Positions 7,897 through 17,036 of a DNA stretch of 29,636 nucleotides are shown piece by piece. The position numbers and the translations under genes were made by a program. How positions within the stretch are numbered: the first letter of the stretch is position 1; each line of letters starts with the position of its first letter. The notes below the pieces were generated by a model. The model did not search any database. It saw only the letters and a program-made list of their open reading frames with translations, and was not told the DNA's origin. Source of the stretch: CAYUXF01 sp964448755. Its GTDB lineage: Bacteria; Margulisbacteria; Termititenacia; Termititenacales; CAYUXF01. The stretch covers positions 1 to 29,636 of the forward strand of contig CAYUXF010000015.1 of assembly GCA_964448755.1 (NCBI GenBank). The letters are read 5' to 3'.

Positions 7897-8619
7897 TTAT
7901 TTTTTGAGCAAGTCACCTATCAAATTAAGACTTTTTAGTGTTAGCTGTTTATCAATAATATCAAAAGAAGGTTCCAGCTTTTTGGCAATTAGATCGGCAT
8001 AACCGCCGGTCGCAATAATTTTGTAATTTACATTTAATTTCTTTTTTAGTTTTAATAATATCCCCTCGATCATCGATTGGTAGCCGAAAAAAAGGCCGGC
8101 CTGCATGGCTTTTAAGGTACTGGTGCCAACGATGTTTTTGGCCGGTTTTTTTATTTTGATCAAGGGCAGTTTAGCCGTTCTTTGATGCAGGGCTTCTTCG
8201 GAGATCTTGATCCCCGGGCAGATCAGGCCGCCCCGGTAGATATTTTTTTGATCAACAACACAAAAAGTTGTCGCTGTGCCTAAGTCTACAATGATCGCCG
8301 GGGTTTTATATAGCAATGCCGCGCCAACGCTGTTGACTAGCCGATCGATGCCGATCTCTTTTTTATTCCGCAGTCCGATCTTGATCAAAGGGATATTTTT
8401 ATATGACAATTCAATAAAGTGATCGTCCTTAAAATAATTTCTAAAAAAATTATCAACGGCAGGAACGACAGAAGCATAAATAACGCTAGAGATATTTTTT
8501 TTATTGATCTTGAATTTTTGATGCTCTGCTGTTCTTAGATCAAAAATTTTTTTTAATTTGGATCTTTCAAAAATAGCGCAGCTGATACTGGTATTGCCGA
8601 CATCGATAACTAAACGCAT
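7897..8619 (-). CDS. coaX: Type III pantothenate kinase
   Basis: First step of coenzyme A synthesis, phosphorylating pantothenate. 240 aa of the ASKHA fold, typical for CoaX. The N-terminal phosphate loop is D6-VGNTS. GIDRL carries G90, D92 and R93. The VDLGTATTFC segment provides D112 and the second phosphate loop, and GGLICPGI follows. Good SD TAAGGAG precedes the ATG at 8619. It lies 8 nt downstream of the FecR-like gene, as the last gene of the rluD operon. Confidence 0.95.
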   Translation of the reverse strand: MRLVIDVGNTSISCAIFERSKLKKIFDLRTAEHQKFKINKKNISSVIYASVVPAVDNFFRNYFKDDHFIELSYKNIPLIKIGLRNKKEIGIDRLVNSVGAALLYKTPAIIVDLGTATTFCVVDQKNIYRGGLICPGIKISEEALHQRTAKLPLIKIKKPAKNIVGTSTLKAMQAGLFFGYQSMIEGILLKLKKKLNVNYKIIATGGYADLIAKKLEPSFDIIDKQLTLKSLNLIGDLLKK

Positions 8620-8627
8620 ATTGCTCC

Positions 8628-9431
8628 TTAAAAATTTTTATTAATGACTGAGACCTTAATCTCCTGGGCAGAAACAGAGAGCCGGCTGTTGTAAAGGTTG
8701 GTTTCGTAATAAGTGTCAAACATTGCCCAGAGCCAGTAAGCTAAATAGATCTGCTGGAACTGTTGTTTTTTATTATACATGATCTCATGCAGTTCATCAG
8801 AAGACCAGTTGCCGGGGTTGATGGTCAGGGCATTATAGAGCAGATAACTGCTGGCTAAGAACATTGGGTAGGCCTTTAGTTTGTTTTCCAGATAATAGTG
8901 CCCCCAGCCGGGAAAAACAGCGGTTCTACCTAATGCTGAATAATGGTCTTTTTTTTCTTTTTCTGTTCTGTCTAAATAAATGAAGTTTTGTTCGTCAATC
9001 CAACTAAGCTCTTCTTTGTTTTTTGCTGTCAGTTTTTTTGCTGTTGCTGTATCGGCCAGAATACTGCTGCCCGATATTTTGTTGGTTTGGCCTAAAGAAC
9101 TGATAATAAACTCTTCGCTGGCGTAACTGTCTATATATAATTCGCCTTGAAGAATAAGAAAATTTTTAGCCGATAATATTTTTATTTCGGTTTGTTCATT
9201 GAGCAGCAGATAATTATCAAAATTACTTTTTATTTTTAAAAAAGAAGCTGGCCCTGTTTTAATGGTTTCGCCAAGATAGATCCGGCTGGAGTTGATCGGC
9301 TGAACTATTTTGTTGTTTCTTGAGATTGTCAGTTCGCCGGAGAGATCAACTATTTTGCCGAACTCTGTAATTTCAGCCGACAATAACTGAAAATAAAAGA
9401 GAATAATTATTAAGAATATTTTTTTACCCAT
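8628..9431 (-). CDS. Exported FecR-like domain protein with C-terminal PGWG (DUF5683-like) membrane region
   Basis: 267 aa of unknown function. A Sec signal peptide spans residues 1-19 (cleavage after LLSA). Residues 20-125 have the FecR-type beta pattern: GKIVDLSGELTI, then YLGETIKTGPASFLKI, then LLNEQTEIKI. After a charged linker, residues 163-250 contain ALGRTAVFPGWGHYYLENK and two hydrophobic helices, the layout of DUF5683-type domains (PG-G motif at 174-177). It overlaps the rluD-type gene by 22 nt and is followed 8 nt later by coaX, so it is co-transcribed. FecR domains here probably sense or bind something in the envelope; that is only inference. Confidence 0.65.
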   Translation of the reverse strand: MGKKIFLIIILFYFQLLSAEITEFGKIVDLSGELTISRNNKIVQPINSSRIYLGETIKTGPASFLKIKSNFDNYLLLNEQTEIKILSAKNFLILQGELYIDSYASEEFIISSLGQTNKISGSSILADTATAKKLTAKNKEELSWIDEQNFIYLDRTEKEKKDHYSALGRTAVFPGWGHYYLENKLKAYPMFLASSYLLYNALTINPGNWSSDELHEIMYNKKQQFQQIYLAYWLWAMFDTYYETNLYNSRLSVSAQEIKVSVINKNF

Positions 9432-10282
9432 TCAGGTAGCTCCGCTGTAAATTCAAGATATTTTTTAGTTGTCGGGTGAATAAACCCTAACTTAAACGCC
9501 ATTAATTTTAAAGAACTTTCTTTTTTGGCATATTCTTTATTATAAACTATATCGCCGACCAAGGGGTGCTGTAAATGAGCAAAATGAACTCTAATTTGGT
9601 GTGTGCGGCCAGTTTCCAGTTCAACTTCCACCAGTGTAGCGGTATTATGTCTTTTCATAACTTTATAATGAGTTACGGCGTGTTTCCCTTTATTTTGCAC
9701 AACAGTTATTTTTTTGCGGTCGGCGCTGCTGCGGGCCAGATTACCGGTAATGGTCCCTTCGTTTTTTGGTAGATCGCCGCTGACTAAAGCCAGGTATTTT
9801 CTGGTGATAGAGTGTTTCTCAAATTGTTTGCTTAAAGCTTGATGAGTTTTATTGTTTTTAGCAACTACCAGCAGGCCTTCGGTATCTTTGTCCAGGCGGT
9901 GGACAATGCCAGGTCTTTTAATGCCGCCAATATCGGAGAGATCGTGGCAGTGAAAAAGCAGCGCGTTGACCATGGTGCCGCTGTAGTTGCCGCAAGCGGG
10001 GTGAACGACCATTCCTGCAGGTTTATGAACAACCAGCAGGTCGCTGTCCTGGTAAACTATTTTTAGTGGAATATTCTCCGCCTGGACAGAACTCTCTTTA
10101 ATGACCGGCGGTTCAATTGTTAAGGCCGCAAATTCAGTGGCACTGAACTTAGTGCTGGATCTTAATTTTCCATTAGTGCCGGTCACTTTCCCTTCATCAA
10201 TTAACCTGGCGGCCTGTGTTCGGCTGATATTGAATTTTCTCATAATTAAAATATCGAGACGTTCTTTAATTTGCTCTTCCAT
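9410..10282 (-). CDS. rluD: RluD-family 23S rRNA pseudouridine synthase
   Basis: 290-aa RNA uridine isomerase. An N-terminal S4 RNA-binding domain (about 6-60, RLDILIMRKFNISRTQAARLIDEGKV) is followed by the catalytic domain with D131 in GIVHRLDKDTEGLL, and later RTHQIRVH and HPLVGD. RluD-type positions 1911/1915/1917 are the likely target, but RluC-like specificity cannot be excluded. The ATG at 10282 is required to keep the S4 domain intact. It has no SD: it is preceded by CCCCCCT, and a -10-like TATACT lies 8 nt upstream. First gene of an operon with the FecR-like gene and coaX. Confidence 0.93.
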   Translation of the reverse strand: MEEQIKERLDILIMRKFNISRTQAARLIDEGKVTGTNGKLRSSTKFSATEFAALTIEPPVIKESSVQAENIPLKIVYQDSDLLVVHKPAGMVVHPACGNYSGTMVNALLFHCHDLSDIGGIKRPGIVHRLDKDTEGLLVVAKNNKTHQALSKQFEKHSITRKYLALVSGDLPKNEGTITGNLARSSADRKKITVVQNKGKHAVTHYKVMKRHNTATLVEVELETGRTHQIRVHFAHLQHPLVGDIVYNKEYAKKESSLKLMAFKLGFIHPTTKKYLEFTAELPEWVKKYS

Positions 10283-10290
10283 AGGGGGGT

Positions 10291-10319
10291 AGTATAGCGT
10301 AATTAACTGTCTTCGTCAG
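10291..10319 (-). promoter_or_regulatory. Promoter of the rluD operon
   Basis: Minus strand: CTGACG (10314-10319), 17-bp spacer, TATACT (10291-10296). Transcription should begin at about 10284, 1-3 nt before the ATG, so the mRNA is predicted leaderless. Confidence 0.6.
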
Positions 10320-10337
10320 GAAAAGAAGCGCTGGATA

Positions 10338-10346
10338 TGTTAAAAT
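10338..10346 (+). promoter_or_regulatory. Extended -10 promoter of the lipoprotein gene
   Basis: TGT followed by TAAAAT (10341-10346), an extended -10 with no clear -35. It would give a leader of about 18 nt containing the SD AGGAGGGG ahead of the ATG at 10371. Confidence 0.45.
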
Positions 10347-10370
10347 ATTTTAAAACCAGGAGGGGAAATA

Positions 10371-11300
10371 ATGTTCTTAAGAAATATTTTAATTGGCGGT
10401 TTGCTTTTATTGGTGATAGGTTGCGGTTTAACGAGTAAAGATGTAATGGAAGAGAGTGTGCCAAAAAGCACCACAAAAATATATGCCTTAACCGATCGCG
10501 GGCTCTCGTTCAGTTTAGATAACGGCAAGACCTGGGAAGGTAAATTGCAAAAGGGTTCAGAAAATAATCTCCCTTCATCAACTTTTAATGATCTGGCGAT
10601 CAGCGGCAGTAAGTATTACTTGGCTACAGATAAAGGGTTGGCTGTTTCTACCGATAATATGAAGACCTTTGTTGTATTTTTAGAAAATAAAAAAATAAAT
10701 ACCGTTCATTTAGATGGTTTGAATGTTTTATTGGCCGCAGCGGATGGCTGTTATCTGGCTACGGAAAACAGCCGCTTTGTTAATATTGCCGCTGATAATA
10801 ATTTTCAAAAAGCGGTTATTTATGGCTCCAAGATCTATGCTTTAGACAATAAATCTATCAAAGTAGCTACAATGAATATTTTTGAATGGCGTCTTGCTGG
10901 CGAGCTTCCGCTGACGGTTAAAGACCTGGTCGTTGCCGGGCAGGACATTTACGCAATAACTGCTGAGGGTTTTTATTGTAATTTTGAAAAGGTCGATGTG
11001 CTGGGCGCCAATAAGTTTACCAGTTTGTTTTTTGATCCGGCTAAAAATACTTTCTGGTTGGCTGCTGACAATGGCCTTTATAAAACTGCCGACAAAGGAA
11101 AGAGCTGGGTAGTTTATGATAAAACTGCGGGTCTAGATAATTTTGGCATTCATGATATTTATGTTGATAATTTGCAGATCTATTTAGCTACTGATTCAGG
11201 ACTTAAACATTCTTTGAATGCCGGCGAGACCTGGCGAGCATACAAAAAAACACAGGGGCTTTTAAGTAATAAAATACTAAAAATATTGATAAAAAAGTAA
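10371..11300 (+). CDS. Lipoprotein with BNR/Ycf48-like beta-propeller repeats
   Basis: 309 aa with a lipoprotein signal peptide: lipobox LVIGC, lipidated Cys at C18. At least four BNR/Asp-box-like blades are visible: ALTDRGLSFSLDNGKTW, YLATDKGLAVSTDNMKTF, WLAADNGLYKTADKGKSW and YLATDSGLKHSLNAGETW. Weaker repeats lie between them, so a propeller of about six or seven blades is likely. Such proteins (for example Ycf48) assist assembly of membrane complexes, but no specific role can be assigned. SD AGGAGGGG is strong. The next gene is the giant outer-membrane protein, which suggests, but does not prove, an envelope-assembly role. Confidence 0.8.
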   Translation: MFLRNILIGGLLLLVIGCGLTSKDVMEESVPKSTTKIYALTDRGLSFSLDNGKTWEGKLQKGSENNLPSSTFNDLAISGSKYYLATDKGLAVSTDNMKTFVVFLENKKINTVHLDGLNVLLAAADGCYLATENSRFVNIAADNNFQKAVIYGSKIYALDNKSIKVATMNIFEWRLAGELPLTVKDLVVAGQDIYAITAEGFYCNFEKVDVLGANKFTSLFFDPAKNTFWLAADNGLYKTADKGKSWVVYDKTAGLDNFGIHDIYVDNLQIYLATDSGLKHSLNAGETWRAYKKTQGLLSNKILKILIKK

Positions 11301-11394
11301 TATTTTGTTAATTATTGATTAACTGTCATATACTGGTAATATTTTTTATCTGATGATATTATATATATTAAATATAAGTTAACATTCATTTATT

Positions 11395-14300
11395 GTGATG
11401 TTGAGCTGTTCTTGTGGGGGGAACGTGCCATTTATCTGCTCGAATAAAAAGCTTTTTATTAAGACAATTTTTTTAATTGTACTGTTTTTTGGTGTTGTTT
11501 TAGCTAAAGATCCAATGGGTCGCGGAAGTTCAAAATTCAACTCGAACCGCGATTATCCGCAAGTTGATATTTCTGGTTATGAGGAGCTGGAGTTTAACAA
11601 GTTAGAACAAAGCGGCGACGCTTCTTACTATGAGAATACATCCGAATATAAAAATCTTCCTGCGTCTGTTAAGGTCTATGATGGGTTTCGGCACCGTCTT
11701 TTATTAGATATTGAGGGGCAGATCAATCCTAAATTATATATTCGCTATAAGATCATGCAGGAGCCAGATATTCCGCAGGAAACCGATATTTATGTGGAGT
11801 ATGATAGGTTCTCTGTTTACTTTGGTAAATATGACGCTTCTTTAAAGAATGGTGAGATTTTTAGTGTTAATAAAAATATTGACGGTATTTATGCCGATTA
11901 CAACGGCGATTACAATCAACTGAAATTTATTTACGGTGAAGAGCGTTCGCATAAAAAAGAATTTAGTTTTAAAGGTGCCGGTAAAAAAGAATATTCGCTT
12001 GGCCAGAGCAATATTTTAGAGGGCAGTATTAAAGTCCGCATTAATGGCGATGATATTTCTGAAGATGACTATTCTATAGACTACTATGAAGGGAAGATCA
12101 TTTTTAATCGGATAATTTCTGTTACAGAAGTGGTCAGCGGTTATTATGAGTATCTTGATCCGATAGAAGATTTTTTGCCGATCTCTTCTAAAGTCAGACT
12201 CCAGGGTATTCAGCATCAATATCAGCATTTAACTGTGCCGCAGGAGAGAATAGCTACTGCAGCTATTGTGGATAAGTATAAAAAAGAGACGGCAGAGACG
12301 GTGGAAACTCCTTTTTGGCATGAGATAGCTGATAATACTGCCGTTAGATATGATGCCGATAACAATAGTTATGTGTTAAGTTTAGGCCATAGCGAATTAA
12401 AAAAGGTTTCGGCCTATACGGCCAATAATCAAAAAAGAATTTTTTCCAGGAACAGAGAACTTTTTCAATCAAATTTTCCTTATCCTGCAGAGGGAAAAGA
12501 TAAATTGCAAGTTACATTTGAAGGTAAAAAATACTCTCTTGCTAAAGATCTTGAACTGGTTTTTTCCCCGGCTGTTTTAACTAAGAGTATTCAAATAGAA
12601 AAAATTGTTACGGAAAGCAGAATTGAAAATGCTCCGGCTGATATTGAGGGCCCGCCGTTTTTTTCTGAGGAGAGTGTTCTACAGGAACCGTCAACAACTA
12701 CTGCCAATGGGGTTGTTAGTAGTCCTGATACTGTAGAACTCATAGTGTCATCGGCAGACGCAGCTGAACATTTTTTACCGGCGTTTGTTACCAGAACAAT
12801 AACAGAAGAGGTAATAGTTACGTATGATAGTTATGTTGCCAGCATTAATTTTTTAGATGGTTATAAAATTATCTATCCCGAAGGGGTGATCAGCTTTAAA
12901 AAAGATCTTTTTGCCCGTGGCTCGCTGTTTTCTTTTGAGCTGTTGCCGGCGGTAGCCTCTATTAATAGCGTAGAGGTTCAGTTCAGGAGTTTTTATAAAA
13001 AAGCAGAAAGTTCCAATGGCCGCTATTATTGTGAACAGGAAATTACGGATGATTTTGCCACTGGAATTAATTATTGTTATTTGATAATTGAATTGGCCGA
13101 CAAAAGCAAAGTTTCTAGAAGGATATTTTTTTATGTTGTGCCGGAAGAGATAGATTATATAAAAAAAATAAATTTAACAAAAACACCGATAGTTTCTTTT
13201 TCTGACACGGTGGCTGTTGACGGCATTCTTTTAACCAGTCAAAAAGACTATAAGGTAGATTATAGTACCGGTGTTTTAACATTTTTAAATAAAAATGTTT
13301 CTGTTTCTTCAGATGTGCAGATTGAATACGTTTATCAAAAATCTGTTTTTACACAAGAAGTTTTTAACGGCAAAGATACTAAAGGGCCATATACTTTTTC
13401 ACAAAAAAATATTGTGCCAGGCACCATAGAAATAAAGATCGGCGATATATTGATGATCGAGGGTATTGACTATAACGTTAATTATAAAAAAGGGGAGATC
13501 GTTTTCAAGCGGAAAATCTCGGCGGTTGAACAAGTGGTTACTAATTATAATTATTATGAGATAGCCAATAAAAAAGAGCTCAGCAAAAAAGAAGAAAAAT
13601 TTAATATCAGTTCTTTTTATGTTCAGCAGTCGGCCCGTTCGGCGGAATCTTCCGGTGAAGAGTCGGTTGTTTTAAAAGGCACAGATTCTGACCTCTCAAT
13701 TATTTCTAACGGCCTTCCTTCTCCTAACGGTGTTACTACCGGAAATATTGCCAGTAAATATTTACCGATCATTGATAATAGTTTTGAGTTGTATTTGGAT
13801 GATGTCAAGGTCACTACTAATTATTCTTTTAGCTATTACAATGGTCAGCTGGTTATTACCGGCAATAGCTATACCGCTTCACAAATTAGTGTTGCTTTCA
13901 AAAAAGGTGCGGCGGTTAATGCACCAATTAAATATTTTTCTGGAGATAGTGACAGCCGTATAGGCAGTACGGTTTATTTAAATCTTAATCGGGCAATAAT
14001 TTATGAAACGATCCAATCTTTAGAATATAAACTGCCTGGCGAAGACCGCTACCGGCTTTTGACCTATAAGCAGGATTATGTTATTGGCGAGAGAACCGCT
14101 GACGGCTTATGGCCTAAAGACAGCAATGCCAAAGCGGTTGTTGCTGACGATCCGTTGGCCTGGGAAAAAGGTATTATTACTTTTATTACGTCTAACAGTA
14201 CTGTTGATTTTAGATCTGACTATTCTTTCCCTTCGGGTACTGAGTTCCGGTTAACTTATAAAATTTCTGGCTCTGAGAATCCTGATCCCGGCGATGTTTT

Positions 14301-16995
14301 ACATAAAACTTACGGTACCAAGGTCAATGTTAAACCCAATAAACATTTAGAGTTTGCTGTAGAGTACAATGAATCTGTTAAACAATATCAGCGTAGCATT
14401 CGCACGGATGGGCTCTATGTTACCCAAGGTAATGGCCAGTCGGGACAGGCTATTACCTTAATAGATGGCAAAGAGGTTGTTGAAGACAGTGAACTTGTTT
14501 ATGTCAATGATGTTTTGGTTGGGCGTAATGATAAATACACAATTAACTACAGCGATGCCTATCTGCGCTTTAATAGCACGATGGTTTTAAATACTACTGA
14601 TAATATCAGGGTCCAATTTTCTTATTATGATAACAGTGCCAGCGATCTTGAGGAAATGGAGACCAAAGGTCAGGCGGTAAAATTAGATGCTGTTACAAAG
14701 TTCAGTAAAGCGGATATTACACTTTCTTATGTGACGGTAAACAGTAAATATGATCCTGTTGGCGATAGCCATTCACTTTACACTGCCGGTACTGAAGCGC
14801 AAAAAGTAGAGGTTAAAGCCCGGCCGATCGAAAAGATGGAAGTCTATTCTTATGTTGAAAATTTTAGAAAAGATCAGTCTTATAATGCTGATACACCGGA
14901 ACGCTATAAAGATACTACCAAACAAAAGTATAGTGTTAATTATGGGTTTAACGATAACCGCGATAAAGTTGCCGTTGAGGCTAACCGTACCGATGTTACT
15001 TTGCCGGATGAAAATAAAGAAGGTTATTCAATTGATACTATTGCCTATGATTACAATATGAAAATGGATGTTGGGCCTGATTTTTTTAGGACTAATTTTT
15101 ATTTAAAAAATGCGGAATCTTTTGATGATGTTATTGATAAAGAAAATTATTTTCAGCGGTATAACTTTAACCGGAGCCTGAAAAATATTTATCAGCCATT
15201 CCAGAAACTCTCTTTTACAACTTCTTTAGAGCAAAATCTGGATAATCGTTTTGAATATTTACGCTATAACAATGAGACTAAGGCTTACTCGGAAATAGTC
15301 CGCTTTAATCCCTGGGCGTTTGATCTTTCTGCCGAAGTGCAAAAAAGCGACTATATTAAAGAGACCTCATTATCTAATGAAAGTTATAATGATCTAAGAC
15401 GAACTTTAGGCAAAGATGAAAAACAAGTTTTGAGCGCTACTTTCCGCCGGCCTGTTGAATGGCAGCATGCTGTTTTTCAGGATCTTTATGTTCATTTTGA
15501 TGATACTTATTCTAATATTGCTTCCGATCTTTATTCTCAGGCACCGGATATTGCCCGCGGCAATAACCTTAACACGGTTTTGCGGCCGTTTGACCTAGTT
15601 TCTTTTGGCTATGATACTAGATATTCACGTAAGTTTTTAGATAACCGGACCAGAGATGAATATTACCGAAAAAACGATTACCGATTTTCTAATCTTTATC
15701 TGACTAAATACATAGATTTTTTGAGCGATGATTTTTTTATTATTAATAAAATAGAGACCAACGATGAAACCAGTTTAATTAAAAGAAATCCGTCAACATC
15801 TGAGATTGAGAATGAAGATGTTTATCATAAGATCTATCAGAGTTATTCATTAAATCCGCTGGACTTTTTGTCTTTTAATTATGAAACATCAGACAAGGCC
15901 AGCAAAAAATATTCTACAGAAAAAACGGCCTCCGGTGTAACAAAAACCAGTACGCGTGAGCCCATCTATACCTATTCTTTTGATCTTGATATGGATTATG
16001 ATGACTGGCTGCTTTTCAAAAACATTCAATATGTTTGGTCGCGTGATTTTACTAAGAAAGATATTCATATTAAAACTACCGCTGTTGACAACACCGTTAC
16101 TTATAAAATAGATGATAATGAGAAAATGTTAGATGATATGAATTTACAATATTATATAGGTAATTTTCATAATAAACATACGCTTGCTTTGACCGAAGAG
16201 TTTCGTCAGAACACAACAGACGGGTCAAGATATACCTATGATAAAAGCGATAAATTTTATACTACATATAAAACAAAGATAACGGGATTGAATATAAATT
16301 ATTCGTTGTTAAAGATCTACGGTCTTCAATATAAAAACCCCGATGCGCGGATCGGTCGGAGCGATCTTAAGTCAGATTCTTATAACAGTAAGCTGCTGCG
16401 TTATGATGATACGCATATTCTAGGGCTTGATTATACCCCCTGGGCGATCCTGACTTTTGATTTTTCTCATCACTCCAGAAATATCTGGCAAAAGATCAAT
16501 GAACATCGTCTTGATGGACTGGATAAAGAAAATTCACATGGGCAGATCAATTCTAAATCTTATGAGTTTGGTACAACCTACCGGCCCTTTAGAGATTTTT
16601 CTATGCGTTACGGCTGGCAGCAGGATATTTATGATCTGGGGCTTGGTGAACAATCTCGCTTTACCGTCAACTGGAAGCCGGCTAAATTTGACCTGGGTAA
16701 TTTTGAATACAAGTATGAAAATTTATTTACTTATGGTAAAGGGACCAATGATCCGGAACAAAACGCCAGCATTGGCAATAATGGCGGGTTAGTTCAGACC
16801 ACGGTTACCGACCGCAATGATATTTTAGTGACCAATACGTTTGTTGTTAATATTAATAAAGATATTGCCAATGTTATTGTTGATGATATGCTGGTTAGTG
16901 TTAATTTGACCAGGTTGCATTTTTGGGACAAAGTAAACGATGCTTATTCTTATTCTTTAAACGCATTTTATGCCAAAATTACATTAAAGTTTTAA
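11395..16995 (+). CDS. Giant outer-membrane beta-barrel protein, SprA-like architecture
   Basis: Up to 1866 aa. A signal peptide ends at about A37 (KKLFIKTIFLIVLFFGVVLA). The N-terminal half carries diverged copies of a module of the form I-x-V-x-D-x-x-L-x-x-x-x-DY-x-(V/I)-(D/N)Y-x-x-G-x-(I/L)-x-F at about residues 200-253, 593-648, 666-722, 784-836 and 1020-1078. The C-terminal 750 residues are Tyr/Asp-rich amphipathic strands ending in YAKITLKF, a terminal-Phe BAM signal. Size, modules and barrel resemble SprA, the translocon of Bacteroidota type IX secretion, and related large proteins of candidate phyla; homology is inference. The start is uncertain: GTG 11395, ATG 11398, or GTG 11425 just behind a GGGGGG run. 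The 94 bp upstream is AT-rich without a clear SD or promoter. Confidence 0.7.
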   Translation: MMLSCSCGGNVPFICSNKKLFIKTIFLIVLFFGVVLAKDPMGRGSSKFNSNRDYPQVDISGYEELEFNKLEQSGDASYYENTSEYKNLPASVKVYDGFRHRLLLDIEGQINPKLYIRYKIMQEPDIPQETDIYVEYDRFSVYFGKYDASLKNGEIFSVNKNIDGIYADYNGDYNQLKFIYGEERSHKKEFSFKGAGKKEYSLGQSNILEGSIKVRINGDDISEDDYSIDYYEGKIIFNRIISVTEVVSGYYEYLDPIEDFLPISSKVRLQGIQHQYQHLTVPQERIATAAIVDKYKKETAETVETPFWHEIADNTAVRYDADNNSYVLSLGHSELKKVSAYTANNQKRIFSRNRELFQSNFPYPAEGKDKLQVTFEGKKYSLAKDLELVFSPAVLTKSIQIEKIVTESRIENAPADIEGPPFFSEESVLQEPSTTTANGVVSSPDTVELIVSSADAAEHFLPAFVTRTITEEVIVTYDSYVASINFLDGYKIIYPEGVISFKKDLFARGSLFSFELLPAVASINSVEVQFRSFYKKAESSNGRYYCEQEITDDFATGINYCYLIIELADKSKVSRRIFFYVVPEEIDYIKKINLTKTPIVSFSDTVAVDGILLTSQKDYKVDYSTGVLTFLNKNVSVSSDVQIEYVYQKSVFTQEVFNGKDTKGPYTFSQKNIVPGTIEIKIGDILMIEGIDYNVNYKKGEIVFKRKISAVEQVVTNYNYYEIANKKELSKKEEKFNISSFYVQQSARSAESSGEESVVLKGTDSDLSIISNGLPSPNGVTTGNIASKYLPIIDNSFELYLDDVKVTTNYSFSYYNGQLVITGNSYTASQISVAFKKGAAVNAPIKYFSGDSDSRIGSTVYLNLNRAIIYETIQSLEYKLPGEDRYRLLTYKQDYVIGERTADGLWPKDSNAKAVVADDPLAWEKGIITFITSNSTVDFRSDYSFPSGTEFRLTYKISGSENPDPGDVLHKTYGTKVNVKPNKHLEFAVEYNESVKQYQRSIRTDGLYVTQGNGQSGQAITLIDGKEVVEDSELVYVNDVLVGRNDKYTINYSDAYLRFNSTMVLNTTDNIRVQFSYYDNSASDLEEMETKGQAVKLDAVTKFSKADITLSYVTVNSKYDPVGDSHSLYTAGTEAQKVEVKARPIEKMEVYSYVENFRKDQSYNADTPERYKDTTKQKYSVNYGFNDNRDKVAVEANRTDVTLPDENKEGYSIDTIAYDYNMKMDVGPDFFRTNFYLKNAESFDDVIDKENYFQRYNFNRSLKNIYQPFQKLSFTTSLEQNLDNRFEYLRYNNETKAYSEIVRFNPWAFDLSAEVQKSDYIKETSLSNESYNDLRRTLGKDEKQVLSATFRRPVEWQHAVFQDLYVHFDDTYSNIASDLYSQAPDIARGNNLNTVLRPFDLVSFGYDTRYSRKFLDNRTRDEYYRKNDYRFSNLYLTKYIDFLSDDFFIINKIETNDETSLIKRNPSTSEIENEDVYHKIYQSYSLNPLDFLSFNYETSDKASKKYSTEKTASGVTKTSTREPIYTYSFDLDMDYDDWLLFKNIQYVWSRDFTKKDIHIKTTAVDNTVTYKIDDNEKMLDDMNLQYYIGNFHNKHTLALTEEFRQNTTDGSRYTYDKSDKFYTTYKTKITGLNINYSLLKIYGLQYKNPDARIGRSDLKSDSYNSKLLRYDDTHILGLDYTPWAILTFDFSHHSRNIWQKINEHRLDGLDKENSHGQINSKSYEFGTTYRPFRDFSMRYGWQQDIYDLGLGEQSRFTVNWKPAKFDLGNFEYKYENLFTYGKGTNDPEQNASIGNNGGLVQTTVTDRNDILVTNTFVVNINKDIANVIVDDMLVSVNLTRLHFWDKVNDAYSYSLNAFYAKITLKF
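11992..12153 (+). repeat. DY-x-(V/I)-(D/N)Y module, copy 1
   Basis: Residues about 200-253 of the giant protein, with DYSIDYYEGKIIF as the core. Diverged protein-level repeat of the copies at about 13171, 13390, 13744 and 14452. Confidence 0.65.
13171..13338 (+). repeat. DY-x-(V/I)-(D/N)Y module, copy 2
   Basis: Residues about 593-648, core DYKVDYSTGVLTF followed by a strand ending VQIEYVYQ. Confidence 0.65.
13390..13560 (+). repeat. DY-x-(V/I)-(D/N)Y module, copy 3
   Basis: Residues about 666-722, core DYNVNYKKGEIVF. It shares the (S/F)xxNI-x-(E/P)G-(S/T)-I lead-in with copy 1. Confidence 0.65.
13744..13902 (+). repeat. DY-x-(V/I)-(D/N)Y module, copy 4 (diverged)
   Basis: Residues about 784-836, core NYSFSYYNGQLVI; the Asp of the motif is replaced by Asn, but spacing is kept. 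Confidence 0.5.
14452..14628 (+). repeat. DY-x-(V/I)-(D/N)Y module, copy 5
   Basis: Residues about 1020-1078, core KYTINYSDAYLRF, ending in IRVQFSYYD. It is the last module before the predicted barrel. Confidence 0.55.
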
Positions 16996-16998
16996 AAG

Positions 16999-17026
16999 TG
17001 TTCAAGCGTGATTATTAAGTTATAAT
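16999..17026 (+). promoter_or_regulatory. Candidate promoter of ruvB
   Basis: Perfect TATAAT (17021-17026) with a weak TGTTCA (16999-17004) at 16-bp spacing. The ATG at 17037 follows after 10 nt without SD, implying a leader of only about 4 nt. Confidence 0.5.
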
Positions 17027-17036
17027 AAAACAAATT

